The notes under the pieces are model-generated. The model saw only the letters and a list, made by a program, of their open reading frames with translations, ran no database searches and was not told where the DNA came from. This document shows, piece after piece, positions 42,969-52,136 of a DNA stretch of 64,000 bases (position 1 is the stretch's first letter; the number at the start of each line of letters is the position of its first letter). The DNA is from Lachnospiraceae bacterium (GTDB lineage Bacteria > Bacillota > Clostridia > Lachnospirales > Lachnospiraceae). Location of the stretch: the NCBI GenBank assembly GCA_017416465.1, contig JAFQCK010000089.1, positions 30,039 to 94,038 on the forward strand, given 5' to 3'. A program made the position numbers and the translations under genes.

Positions 42969-44324
42969 ATGGAAGAAAGAGAAATCGAATTAGAAGAGAA
43001 AATCGAGCATTTATTGGAAGAGAAGAAATATCAGGAATTAAAAGATATTATTCTTACAATGAATGCTGCTGATATTTCGTCTGTTTTTGAAGAAATGCCT
43101 GAGAATAAGATTCCATTGTTATTCAGACTTTTGCCAAAGGTGTTGGCAGCAGAAGTATTTGTTGAAATGGAAGCAGATGCACAGGAGTTACTTATTCGAG
43201 GATTTAGTGATAACGAATTAAGAGAAGTCCTTGATGAATTATATCTTGACGATACGGTTGATATTGTTGAAGAAATGCCGGCAAATGTGGTAAAAAGAAT
43301 TCTTCAAAACTCAGACAACGAAACAAGAAATATGATTAATGAAATTCTTAAGTATCCTGATGATAGTGCAGGAAGTATTATGACAATCGAGTATGTTAGC
43401 TTAAGAATAAATATGACTGTTGAAGAAGCTATTAAGAGAATTAGAAGAACAGGTGTAGATAAAGAGACTATATACACTTGTTACGTTACAGATGAAAGCA
43501 GATTTTTACATGGTGCAATATCTATCAAGACATTACTTCTTGCAGATGAAGATGATGCAATTAAAGACTTGATGGATACTAATTATATTTCAGTTCATAC
43601 TTTAGAAGATAAGGAAGATGTTGCAAATAAATTTAACAAATATGATTTACTTGCAATTCCGGTTGTAGATGATGAGAATAGACTTGTCGGTATTGTAACG
43701 TTTGATGACGCTATCGATGTTATGCAGGATGAGGCAACCGAAGATATTAAAAAGATGGCTGCTATTATTCCATCAGATAAATCATATTTTAAAACAAATG
43801 TATTTGAAACATGGAAGGCTAGAATACCATGGCTGTTGTTATTGATGGTTTCAGCAACATTTACAGGTTGGATTATTACATCATTTGAATCGGCTTTAGG
43901 TGCATTACCTATTCTTACCGCATATATTCCTATGCTTATGGATACAGGCGGTAATTCAGGTGGTCAGTCATCAGTTACAATTATTCGTGCATTGTCACTT
44001 GAAGAAGTAGAATATAGAGATACTTTTAGAGTAATATGGAAAGAAATAAGAGTAGCAGTTTTATGTGGACTAACACTTGGAATATGTAATTTTGCAAAAT
44101 TAATGATATTCGATGGATTAAAATTAGAGGTTGCATTAGTTGTATGTGCTACTTTAGTGATTACAGTTTTTATAGCTAAATTTATTGGTTGTACGCTTCC
44201 TATTTTAGCAAAAAGGATAGGCTTTGACCCGGCGGTTATGGCGAGTCCGTTTATCACAACCATTGTTGATGCGATTTCATTACTTGTGTATTTTAGAATA
44301 GCAACTATGGTTTTGGGGATTTAG
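42969..44324 (+). CDS. mgtE: Magnesium transporter MgtE
   Basis: A 451-aa Mg2+ channel. Order: N-terminal superhelical domain (~1-125), two CBS domains (~130-250; YVSLRINMTVEEAIK, LAIPVVDDENRLVGIVT), a plug helix and five membrane helices (~280-450). The pore signature MLMDTGGNSGGQSS is intact. Mg2+ binding to the cytoplasmic domains closes the pore. ATG 42969 follows GAAAGGA; GTG 42954 is rejected. Expression is probably set by the long leader. Confidence 0.95.
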   Translation: MEEREIELEEKIEHLLEEKKYQELKDIILTMNAADISSVFEEMPENKIPLLFRLLPKVLAAEVFVEMEADAQELLIRGFSDNELREVLDELYLDDTVDIVEEMPANVVKRILQNSDNETRNMINEILKYPDDSAGSIMTIEYVSLRINMTVEEAIKRIRRTGVDKETIYTCYVTDESRFLHGAISIKTLLLADEDDAIKDLMDTNYISVHTLEDKEDVANKFNKYDLLAIPVVDDENRLVGIVTFDDAIDVMQDEATEDIKKMAAIIPSDKSYFKTNVFETWKARIPWLLLLMVSATFTGWIITSFESALGALPILTAYIPMLMDTGGNSGGQSSVTIIRALSLEEVEYRDTFRVIWKEIRVAVLCGLTLGICNFAKLMIFDGLKLEVALVVCATLVITVFIAKFIGCTLPILAKRIGFDPAVMASPFITTIVDAISLLVYFRIATMVLGI

Positions 44325-44381
44325 TGATTTTATAAAGTTTAGCAATAAACAGATAATTTGTGAAAGGAATTTCAATGAATC

Positions 44382-47072
44382 ATGGATAATAATCTCATGG
44401 AGAAGGTAATTAATGCAAGAGAATTGCAGTCATATCAGGAAATTTTTAGTGAAGCCCAAAGGATATTTGTCACATGCTTTAATGAATATGGACGAAGATT
44501 AACAAAGATTTCAGGAAGAAAAGACGAACTTAAAGAACTATATGATACATTTGGAAAAAAAGAATTGGAAAAAATGATTTCATCTGCTGCCGCAAAATCA
44601 GGACAGTTAATGGATGTAGTATGGGAAGATACTGATTATGCTAATGTAAAGATAGTAGCAGTTCCAAATTATGAATATGAAAGATATCATGGTTCGTGGG
44701 GAATTATTGTTGTATACAGACAGGAAGAATATAAAGATGAGAAAATAAACGCAGATGTAAAGCTATATCCTACAAAAGGGAAATATATGAAAGTTACCTT
44801 TAATGGAATTAATAGGGGGGTAAAACTTCTGAGTCTTTTTTCGGAACTTTTTATTACGGCAATGTATGACAATAATCGTACAATGAATGAGCTTTATGAG
44901 ATTAAAAAGCATGAAGATAAGATAAAAGAAAAACTTGCAAAAAAAGATACAATTGCGAATGTATTACAGATTCTTGAAGAAGATGAAGATGATATTGAAA
45001 CCGTTTTATATAGTGTTTCTAAGAAAATATATGAGTATTTAGATATTAATGTGGTTTCATTTATAAGAATAGGTGAAAATACAAATGAAGCGGAAATAAT
45101 TGCTTCAGTATATGATAAGAATCTAAAAAATATAGAAGATATTTTGAAAAATTTATCAAATGATATTTTATCAGACTATGATGGACAATCTATACTTATT
45201 AGTGAGAAGGATTGTCAGAACATTGTGATTGAGGAACTTGCAAAAAAACATGGTTTAAAAAGATTTGTTTTTATTCCATTAGTAACTTCTAAAGAAATGC
45301 AGTTATATGCATTATTTACGGATATATCAGATGAAAATAATTGGGATTCAGAGACAATAAGATTTTTGTTTGGTATATCAAAAATGCTACAAAATTATGT
45401 ATATAAGAATGTAGCTAAGAAAACACTTTTTAGTTCATATGTTGCTTTAAAAGAAATATTAAATAATCTTGGAAGTAGTATATTTGTAATTGACAAAGAA
45501 ACAAAAGAAATATTATTTGCAAATGATGTTTTAAAAAAGTCTATGGAAATAGATTTCGAAGGTAAGCAATGTAGCGATTATAACTTCGGTTGTATGAATA
45601 AAGATTGTGAAAATTGTATTCAGATGCAAAAAGATAATCTCTACATAGAAACTTATGATGAAGATAAAGACAAATGGTATGATATTCATTATAATACTAT
45701 AACTTGGATTGACGGAAAGAAAGTTATGCTATGTAATATCACAGATATTACAGATAAGAAGAAAAATCAGCAAAAGATTGAATTTCAGGCTAACAATGAT
45801 TTTCTTACAGGCTTATATAACAGAATGAGATGTGAGGAGGATTTGGAAAAGGCTATTAAAAATGCCGGAAATAATAATGAAAAAGGTCTTTTGTTATTCC
45901 TTGATTTGGATGATTTTAAGCATATTAATGATGGACTTGGTCATCAATATGGAGATGTCTTATTAAAAAGAATATCCATTACACTTCAGCAAATAGAGGG
46001 AATAGAAGACTCTTGTTACAGAGTGGGTGGAGATGAATTTATCATAATAATTAAACCTAAGTTCTATGATAAAAGACAGGAAATAATTAATTCAATTCAA
46101 AATATGTTTTCAAATCCCTGGTTATTAAATGATAGTGAATATTATTGTACAATGAGTATGGGAATTGTTGCATTTCCTGAAAATGGTGATGATGTTAATG
46201 AATTAATAAAAAAAGCAGATATTGCTATGTATGCTGCTAAGAAATCAGGGAAGAACGGTTACAGATATTATAACAAAGGTGAAGATAATGACTCATATCT
46301 AAAACTTGATTTGGAAAAAAATATGCGTTTGGCAGTAGCGCTTGGCTGTAAAGAATTCGAAGTGTATATACAACCTATAATGGATACTAAGACAGAAAAA
46401 TGTGTTGGTGGAGAGGCGTTAATCAGATGGAACAGTAATCATTTAGGCTTCTTAATGCCGGGACAATTCATTGAGGTTGCAGAGCATCTAGGGCTAATTA
46501 CACCGATTGGAAAATATGTTCTTAAAAAAGCATGTAAGTTAAATAAAAAATGGAGTGATAAAGGGTTAAATGCAAGAATAAATGTTAATCTCTCGGTTGT
46601 TCAATTATTAGCTAATGACATAGTGGATGTTATTAGAGAGGTTGTAGAAGACAGTGGAATTAATACCTCTAATCTTGTGTTAGAGGTTACGGAAAGTCTT
46701 GCTATTAATGATATGAACAGAATGAAAGAAGTAATAAGGGGAATTAAGTCTATGGGAATTAAGATAGCCTTAGATGATTTCGGAACAGGTTACTCTTCAT
46801 TAAATTACATAAAGCAGCTTGATTTGGATGTAATAAAGGTTGACAGAACATTTATAAAAGATATTACAACAGACGAATATGCAAAAACTTTTGTTAAGCT
46901 GATTGCGGAGCTATCTGAAACACTTAATGTTGCAGTATGCGTTGAGGGTGTTGAAGAAAAGGAGCAGCTTGATATATTGAAGGAAATGAATATCAATATG
47001 ATTCAGGGATATTATTATGGTAAACCTATGAAGATTTCAGAATTTGAAGAAAGATTTTTGGGATTGAAATAA
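44382..47072 (+). CDS. GGDEF-EAL c-di-GMP turnover protein with GAF and PAS sensors
   Basis: An 896-aa soluble protein. An unassigned N-terminal domain (~1-150) is followed by a GAF-like region (~185-350) and a PAS domain (~360-470) containing a Cys cluster (CMNKDCENC). A GGDEF domain (intact GGDEF at ~549) and an EAL domain complete it. EAL residues are preserved (GGEALIRW, NVNLS, TESLA, DDFGTGYSS, KVDRTF, VEGVE, QGYYYGKP). Both synthesis and hydrolysis are therefore possible. The PilZ protein at 13388 is a likely receiver of the signal. Confidence 0.9.
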   Translation: MDNNLMEKVINARELQSYQEIFSEAQRIFVTCFNEYGRRLTKISGRKDELKELYDTFGKKELEKMISSAAAKSGQLMDVVWEDTDYANVKIVAVPNYEYERYHGSWGIIVVYRQEEYKDEKINADVKLYPTKGKYMKVTFNGINRGVKLLSLFSELFITAMYDNNRTMNELYEIKKHEDKIKEKLAKKDTIANVLQILEEDEDDIETVLYSVSKKIYEYLDINVVSFIRIGENTNEAEIIASVYDKNLKNIEDILKNLSNDILSDYDGQSILISEKDCQNIVIEELAKKHGLKRFVFIPLVTSKEMQLYALFTDISDENNWDSETIRFLFGISKMLQNYVYKNVAKKTLFSSYVALKEILNNLGSSIFVIDKETKEILFANDVLKKSMEIDFEGKQCSDYNFGCMNKDCENCIQMQKDNLYIETYDEDKDKWYDIHYNTITWIDGKKVMLCNITDITDKKKNQQKIEFQANNDFLTGLYNRMRCEEDLEKAIKNAGNNNEKGLLLFLDLDDFKHINDGLGHQYGDVLLKRISITLQQIEGIEDSCYRVGGDEFIIIIKPKFYDKRQEIINSIQNMFSNPWLLNDSEYYCTMSMGIVAFPENGDDVNELIKKADIAMYAAKKSGKNGYRYYNKGEDNDSYLKLDLEKNMRLAVALGCKEFEVYIQPIMDTKTEKCVGGEALIRWNSNHLGFLMPGQFIEVAEHLGLITPIGKYVLKKACKLNKKWSDKGLNARINVNLSVVQLLANDIVDVIREVVEDSGINTSNLVLEVTESLAINDMNRMKEVIRGIKSMGIKIALDDFGTGYSSLNYIKQLDLDVIKVDRTFIKDITTDEYAKTFVKLIAELSETLNVAVCVEGVEEKEQLDILKEMNINMIQGYYYGKPMKISEFEERFLGLK

Positions 47073-47086
47073 ATTATTATTTCGGA

Positions 47087-47857
47087 ATGGAGATTAATGT
47101 GAACATTTTAATAATTATTTTGGGAATACTTACTATTCTCAGTCTTGGTTATTATGTATTTGCAGCCACATACGCAGGAGTAGGTTCAACATTTTTATGG
47201 TTTTGGCTAGTTCTTGCAGTATGTTTGGTTCTTGCAATAGCTTTAATAATTTTTAATAAGAAATATAATTGGATTTCGCATATACCACGAGTTTTAATAA
47301 TTGCATGCATAGTGATATTTATGATGTGCGTAGTTATTTTTATTACAATGGAAGGTCTTATTATCTCTAAGATGGATAGCAAGGGTAAAGAAAATCTTTC
47401 ATATGTAATAGTTCTTGGAGCACAGGTTAGAGGTGAGAGAGTTACCAAATCGCTTGCTAAAAGATTGGATGCGTCATATGATTACCTTATTGAAAATCCT
47501 GATACATTAGTAATATGTTCAGGAGGACAGGGTACAGGAGAGGATATCTCGGAAGCTTTGGCAATGAAAAGATATCTGATAGCTAAAGGAATTAGTGAAG
47601 ATAGAATTATAATGGAAGATAAATCAACAAATACATATGAAAACCTTAAGTTTTCGCTGGAGATAATAGGAGATAAGGAAGCTTCTATTGCGGTTGTAAC
47701 AAATAACTTCCATGTATACAGAGCGATGCACCTTGCAGGATATGTTGGATTTGAGAATGTATCGGGAATTGCAGGTGGGTCCGATAACAGATTACTTCCT
47801 AATTATATGATTAGGGAGGCACTTGCATTATTTAAAGATTTGCTATTATATAGATGA
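47087..47857 (+). CDS. YdcF/ElyC/SanA-type DUF218 membrane protein
   Basis: A 256-aa protein with three N-terminal membrane helices (~4-85) and a DUF218 domain: YVIVLGAQVRGERVTKSLAKRL, VICSGGQGTGEDISEA, DKSTNTYENLKFS, VVTNNFHVYRAMHLA. Relatives affect envelope polymer or vancomycin tolerance, but the reaction is unknown. ATG 47087 is given; GTG 47099 with GGAG upstream is an equally good start. Confidence 0.85.
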   Translation: MEINVNILIIILGILTILSLGYYVFAATYAGVGSTFLWFWLVLAVCLVLAIALIIFNKKYNWISHIPRVLIIACIVIFMMCVVIFITMEGLIISKMDSKGKENLSYVIVLGAQVRGERVTKSLAKRLDASYDYLIENPDTLVICSGGQGTGEDISEALAMKRYLIAKGISEDRIIMEDKSTNTYENLKFSLEIIGDKEASIAVVTNNFHVYRAMHLAGYVGFENVSGIAGGSDNRLLPNYMIREALALFKDLLLYR

Positions 47858-47902
47858 TTAAGAGTGTAAGATTAATTAGATAACTTATATGAATTAAAGA
47901 AT

Positions 47903-47948
47903 AAAACCGGTTTATGCCACAATAGAGGTGGTGTGAATCGGTTTTTTT
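47903..47948 (+). terminator. Intrinsic terminator
   Basis: A long stem (47903-47920 with 47928-47945, several G-T pairs) is followed by TTTTTTT. It ends the mgtE-to-DUF218 group. Confidence 0.85.
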
Positions 47949-47953
47949 ATGCA

Positions 47954-48131
47954 AATAGTAATAGTAACACTTCAGTACACCCTAAATTCGCAAAGTCGCA
48001 CTAAAAGTGCTTTTCGCTACTACGCAGCTAACTTTGTTCATTTTCGGGCGTTAAGTTCATAACATTTATTAAAAGCAAATTCATACAAGTATGATTTGAT
48101 TTTAATAAAGTTATGACTGAACTGTTATAAA
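47954..48131 (+). repeat. Dispersed intergenic repeat, copy B, with long hairpin
   Basis: Core 47954-48050 matches copy A at 34935-35020. It is followed by a near-perfect ~27-bp hairpin (48058-48086 with 48089-48115) and the CTGAACTGTTATAAA end shared with A. It holds no ORF. It may be a miniature mobile element. Confidence 0.72.
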
Positions 48132-48135
48132 AAAT

Positions 48136-48197
48136 GTAAAAAAAATGTAAAAGTTTGGGTCAATTTATATATTTAATAAAAGTTGTGTGCTAAAATT
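48136..48197 (+). promoter_or_regulatory. WalR-box-like promoter of the paralogue operon
   Basis: TGTAAA-N5-TGTAAA (48136-48152), fitting the WalR/YycF consensus TGTWAH-N5-TGTWAH, then TTTGGGTC and a -10 TAAAAT (48192-48197) without a -35. The same layout and the same 46-bp distance recur at 50303-50364, which supports a real activator site. Confidence 0.65.
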
Positions 48198-48298
48198 TTT
48201 TTAACAGCTGGTTGTAATATTCGCATACAATAACAAGTTGGTAAGGTGGTTTTTTAAACTATTATAAAAATCAATAATATTAAGGAGTGAAGCTAAGT

Positions 48299-49315
48299 AT
48301 GATTAAGAAAATTTTAAAGAAAGTTTTGTATGTAACACCATTTATGGTAGCAGTTTTTTTAACTGTTGTTACTTTTACAGGTAAGGCAGAAGAAGTTATT
48401 GGTAAAACATTTTCTAAAACAGATAAAAAAAATGATAAGGAAATTAATATCGTATATAAAGATGGAATGATAGATTTGAATAAAACTTATGAGTTTTATA
48501 TTGAACCTGAGGAAGAATATTATGACAGTAATAATAAGGTGGCTAAGCCATATGCATATGGACTTACAGAGAATGAAGTGAAATATATAGAAGAGTTTAC
48601 ATATGACTTGATTGATTATGATAATAAACATCCGTTGGAGGCAAATCAAAAGGGAAGTAATATTTTTAGTAAAGACATTGTTAAACATATTGATGAAGAA
48701 TATAATTTCAAATCAAAACATCTTAAAGGAAAGGTTACTAATATAGATATCAGCTATGAAATCAGCGATGAAGAGCTTAAATATTTTTTACCGGATTATC
48801 AAAGGATAACAGAATATATTGATGAAAATAACAGATTAGAGCAAATGGTGATAATCAAAAAGCGTGGCGATGAAAATAACAATCTTATTGAAGAAAGAAA
48901 AACAATGGATGTATGTTATCTAACCGTTGATATAACATATAATTCATACTCTGAATGGGTGCAGGAAACAGACTTAAAACCTGAAATAGTATTTCTTAAT
49001 GAATATGATAACAGGTTAGAACATATGTGGTTAGAGGATATGTGTGGTTATTATTCTGAGTCTAAGATGGTAGCATTAGGTGGTAATAATGGATGTGCTT
49101 CTTTTTCACCATGGTTTTATGATTTTGAAACACAGAAAGATGCTGTATGTACATCAGTTCCAATGTTTAAGGGGGAGGAATATACAGTGAAAGTAGGGTA
49201 TATTGTTCCGGTTGAATTTTTAGATAAATGTTATCTATGGTATAGCTATACAGGTAATAATATTCCGAATCATTATAATGCAATAGATGATGTACTTGTG
49301 AAGGTTAAAGAGTAA
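48299..49315 (+). CDS. Membrane-anchored envelope protein, divergent member of a four-paralogue family
   Basis: A 338-aa protein with an N-terminal anchor or signal helix (~8-28), then an external domain. It shares landmarks with the three proteins at 49342, 50496 and 53557: NNKVAKPYAYGLT early, SEWVQETDLKPEIVFLNE in the middle, and FKGEEYTVKVGYIVPVEFLD with DDVLVKVK at the end. No named domain is assigned with certainty; an uncharacterised Lachnospiraceae DUF of the DUF5027/5028 sort is possible but unverified. Start ATG 48299 follows AAGGAGTGAAG. Confidence 0.75.
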   Translation: MIKKILKKVLYVTPFMVAVFLTVVTFTGKAEEVIGKTFSKTDKKNDKEINIVYKDGMIDLNKTYEFYIEPEEEYYDSNNKVAKPYAYGLTENEVKYIEEFTYDLIDYDNKHPLEANQKGSNIFSKDIVKHIDEEYNFKSKHLKGKVTNIDISYEISDEELKYFLPDYQRITEYIDENNRLEQMVIIKKRGDENNNLIEERKTMDVCYLTVDITYNSYSEWVQETDLKPEIVFLNEYDNRLEHMWLEDMCGYYSESKMVALGGNNGCASFSPWFYDFETQKDAVCTSVPMFKGEEYTVKVGYIVPVEFLDKCYLWYSYTGNNIPNHYNAIDDVLVKVKE

Positions 49316-49341
49316 AAGTGAAAAGGTTGAGGTAGTGATTG

Positions 49342-50298
49342 ATGAAAAAAAGATTGTATATAATAAGTCTGATATCAGTATTTATGATATGTTTTGTAGT
49401 AATGGCTATGAGAGTGAAGTATGTCGCTGATAAATACAATTCTGAAAAAAATAATAAGGAAACTGCGAATAAGGAGGAAACTACAACTGAATACATAAAT
49501 ATTATGGATATAGTTGATAAACTTCCGGAGTATGACCCGGGAAGTATTGAAGATTTAATGAAAAAATTTGAATGGAGTGAACTTCCGGAAGTTGAACATT
49601 ATTATGTAAATAATAAAGTTGCTAAAAATGGTTGTTATGGGCGTACAACTGCTGAAGGAAATCATAGAGGTTTGGTGTATAAGGAAGTATATTTTTATGA
49701 TAAAGAACACGAACTTTTAACAGAATTACAAGGCAAAGGGAAATATAATAATGAAATTGTATATTCAGAAGGAGAAACATTTGAATTAAAATCTGAATGC
49801 TTAAATGGTGAAATAAAGAATATTCAATTACATAATGACATCCTAGGATATGATAAGGAATACTTTTTTGATATAAATTTAGTTAATGAAGCTATAAATA
49901 ATAATAAAGTTTTTATAACGGCTGATATAGAACTTAGGTCAACAAGTAATTGGGTTACGGAATCAGATATTGTACCTTCATTAATATATTTATCTGACGA
50001 AGGTGAATATTTAAAGGTTATTGATGATGAAAAAACGCAAGAAGCAAAACAAGGAATAAGTGAAAAAGTAAGACCAATATACTATGACTTAGGATTTTAT
50101 GATTTGAATACAGAAGAAAATTGTTTTCTTTATCCTATGAGAAAAGGGGAAAGTATAAGTTTTAAAGTGGGATATCTTGTAGATGGAGATAAATTAGATA
50201 ATGCATATTTACATTATGATATATATGATATCAGTAATATAGAGAATTCGTACAATTATATATATGAAGTTTTGGTTAAGTTGAAATGTCAAGAATAA
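49342..50298 (+). CDS. Membrane-anchored envelope protein, paralogue 2
   Basis: A 318-aa protein: an anchor helix (~5-22, LISVFMICFVVMAMRVKYVA), a Thr/Glu-rich spacer (~32-48), then a domain with NNKVAKNGCYG, YFYDKEHEL, STSNWVTESDIVPSLIYLSD and KGESISFKVGYLVDGDKLDNAY. The first ~110 bp are nearly identical in DNA to the gene at 50496, pointing to recent duplication or gene conversion. It is 26 nt behind the previous paralogue, sharing its promoter. Function unknown; the domain likely folds as a beta sandwich outside the membrane. Confidence 0.78.
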   Translation: MKKRLYIISLISVFMICFVVMAMRVKYVADKYNSEKNNKETANKEETTTEYINIMDIVDKLPEYDPGSIEDLMKKFEWSELPEVEHYYVNNKVAKNGCYGRTTAEGNHRGLVYKEVYFYDKEHELLTELQGKGKYNNEIVYSEGETFELKSECLNGEIKNIQLHNDILGYDKEYFFDINLVNEAINNNKVFITADIELRSTSNWVTESDIVPSLIYLSDEGEYLKVIDDEKTQEAKQGISEKVRPIYYDLGFYDLNTEENCFLYPMRKGESISFKVGYLVDGDKLDNAYLHYDIYDISNIENSYNYIYEVLVKLKCQE

Positions 50299-50302
50299 AA
50301 AA

Positions 50303-50364
50303 TGTAAAAAAAATGTAAAAATTTGGTCGGTTTTATTTATCAAATTAAAATTATATGTTAGAAT
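50303..50364 (+). promoter_or_regulatory. WalR-box-like promoter, second copy
   Basis: TGTAAA-N5-TGTAAA (50303-50319), TTTGGTC and -10 TAGAAT (50359-50364). Distances match the copy at 48136 exactly. It drives the paralogue at 50496 and leaves a ~125-nt leader. Confidence 0.63.
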
Positions 50365-50495
50365 TTTTATAAAATATTATATTGTTAAAAAATAATAGTT
50401 GATTATAAAATGAAAGTCTACTATTTACTTGTGAATTCGTCTTTAATATTTGTAAGATTAATAATTAAAATATAGTAGAAGTGAGGTAATAATTG

Positions 50496-51416
50496 ATGAA
50501 GAAACGAGTATATGTAATAAGTCTGATATCAGTATTTATGATATGTTTTGTTGTAATGGCTATGAGAGTAAAGTATGTTGCTGATAAATACTATTCTGAA
50601 AAAAATAATAATGAAACTGCGAATAAGGAAGAAACTACAACTGAATACATAAATATTATGGATATAGTTGATGAACTTCCTGAGTATGACTCGGGAAGTA
50701 TTAAAGATTTAAAAATGAAGTTTGAGTGGTGTGAATTTCCGGAAGTAAAGGATTATGATATAAATAATAAAGTAGCAAAGAATGGTTGTTATGGATATAC
50801 AACTGCGGAAGCGGATGAAGAAGGATTAATTTCTAAAGAAGTATATTATTACGATAAAGAGCATGAACTTCCGATAGAATTACAGGGACAAGGAATATTT
50901 AATAAAGAAGTAGTATATCAAAGTGGGAGTGAGTTTGAATTGAAGGAAGAAGGCTTATTAGGTAAGGTTGAAAATATCAAGGTCCAAGAAGATATATCAG
51001 AGTATGATGAGAAATATTTTTTTGATGTCAATTCAGTTAATGAAAAGCTTAAGAATAATAAAGTGTTCGTAACTGCAGATATAGAACTTAAATCTTCAAC
51101 AAACTGGGTAACAGAGTCAGATGTCGTACCTAAATTGATATATTTGTCCGACAATGGAGAGTATTTAAAGGAAATTGATGATGGAGTAGAGGGATATGCA
51201 AGACCGGATTATTATGATTTGGGATTCTATGACTTGGATACAGAGGAGAATTGTTTTCTTTACCCTATGAGGAGAGGAGAAAGTGTAAGTTTTAAAGTAG
51301 GGTATATTGTGGATAGGGATAAGATGGATAATGCGTATATGTATTATAGAGCGGCTGCAAGTGCGGATATAAATAATTCATATAATAATATATATGATGT
51401 ATTGGTAAAATTAAAA
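50496..51416 (+). CDS. Membrane-anchored envelope protein, paralogue 3
   Basis: A 306-aa paralogue with the same anchor helix, Thr/Glu spacer and domain order as the protein at 49342 (NNKVAKNGCYGYTTAE, SSTNWVTESDVVPKLIYLSD, RRGESVSFKVGYIVDRDKMDNAY). The C-terminal ~20 residues carry an Ala-rich YRAAASADIN insert where the others have YDIYD. GTGAGG lies well placed before ATG 50496. It precedes the small secreted protein gene by ~215 nt. Confidence 0.78.
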
Positions 51417-51486
51417 TAATAAAACATAAAATAAAATTGATAAAATATATTGAAAAGATTTATGATGAGGATATGCAAGGCGCAAT

Positions 51487-51594
51487 GAGATGTTGAAAGA
51501 ACTGTTATGAATATATTGTCATATGACATCTATTAAAAACGAAAAAATTAACATCTCAAGCATTATAGCATATAGTCTTTGGAGAGGGACTATA
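51487..51594 (+). promoter_or_regulatory. Dyad-rich control region of the secreted-protein gene
   Basis: Contains a 12-bp perfect palindrome TGTCATATGACA (51517-51528), an inverted pair GAGATGTT (51487-51494)/AACATCTC (51550-51557) around it, and a TATAGTC/GACTATA hairpin (51571-51577 with 51588-51594). No clear sigma-A promoter was found, so an activator or unusual sigma factor is possible. Confidence 0.5.
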
Positions 51595-51631
51595 AAAACT
51601 ACTACATATTTATATAAGGAGAAGATGCATT

Positions 51632-52069
51632 ATGAAAATGAAGAAACTAATTGGAAAAGCAGTAGGAACTTTGGTGTTGTGTGGAACAGTTGTAGCAACT
51701 TTACCGATGGTTGCACAAGCGACAGAAAATGTTTCTTGGGGTGCAACATCATCAACGTCAGGTTCTACTATTAAAACAGGTAAATTGTCTAAATTGACAA
51801 CTAGCTCTATTTTTGCAAATTATACTTCAGGACCTTCAAGTATTTTATATGCAACAGCATGGGCTCATTGGGGATTAGATGAGAGTAATTATACCAATGT
51901 GACATATTATAATAGTTCACATTATAATTATACGCTTACACCTAGTTCGGTAACATATGTTGATATTTTAAACACAGCACATGAAGATTATGGGGATTGT
52001 ATGGTTCAACTTAGATTCCAAACAAATGCTTCGGGATATCATAGTGGGAAATGGAGAGCGGATTATTAA
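51632..52069 (+). CDS. Small secreted protein, bacteriocin-like context
   Basis: A 145-aa precursor. A Sec signal peptide (basic MKMKK, hydrophobic ~11-25, cleavage after AQA at residue 30) leaves a ~115-aa mature part rich in Ser, Thr, Tyr and Asn with one cysteine and an end of SGYHSGKWRADY. The Trp/Tyr-rich end recalls secreted families paired with ABC transporters (DUF2712 or lactococcin-972-like), but I cannot prove membership. It has AAGGAG upstream and a strong terminator directly after it, the usual layout for an abundant exported product. Confidence 0.75.
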   Translation: MKMKKLIGKAVGTLVLCGTVVATLPMVAQATENVSWGATSSTSGSTIKTGKLSKLTTSSIFANYTSGPSSILYATAWAHWGLDESNYTNVTYYNSSHYNYTLTPSSVTYVDILNTAHEDYGDCMVQLRFQTNASGYHSGKWRADY

Positions 52070-52079
52070 ATTTTAATGG

Positions 52080-52108
52080 CAAGCCGGAATAATTCCGGCT
52101 TGTTTATA
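52080..52108 (+). terminator. Strong terminator after the secreted-protein gene
   Basis: A perfect palindromic stem CAAGCCGGAAT (52080-52090) with 52092-52102, followed by TTTATATA. It should make the secreted-protein message far more abundant than the transporter genes downstream. Confidence 0.82.
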
Positions 52109-52136
52109 TAAAAGGTTGAAAGGTTAAGTGTAAATT

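Noticed and set aside
51523-51774. 83-aa ORF starting before the secreted-protein gene
   Set aside because: It lacks a ribosome site and runs in another frame through the signal-peptide gene. It is a shadow of the gene at 51632.
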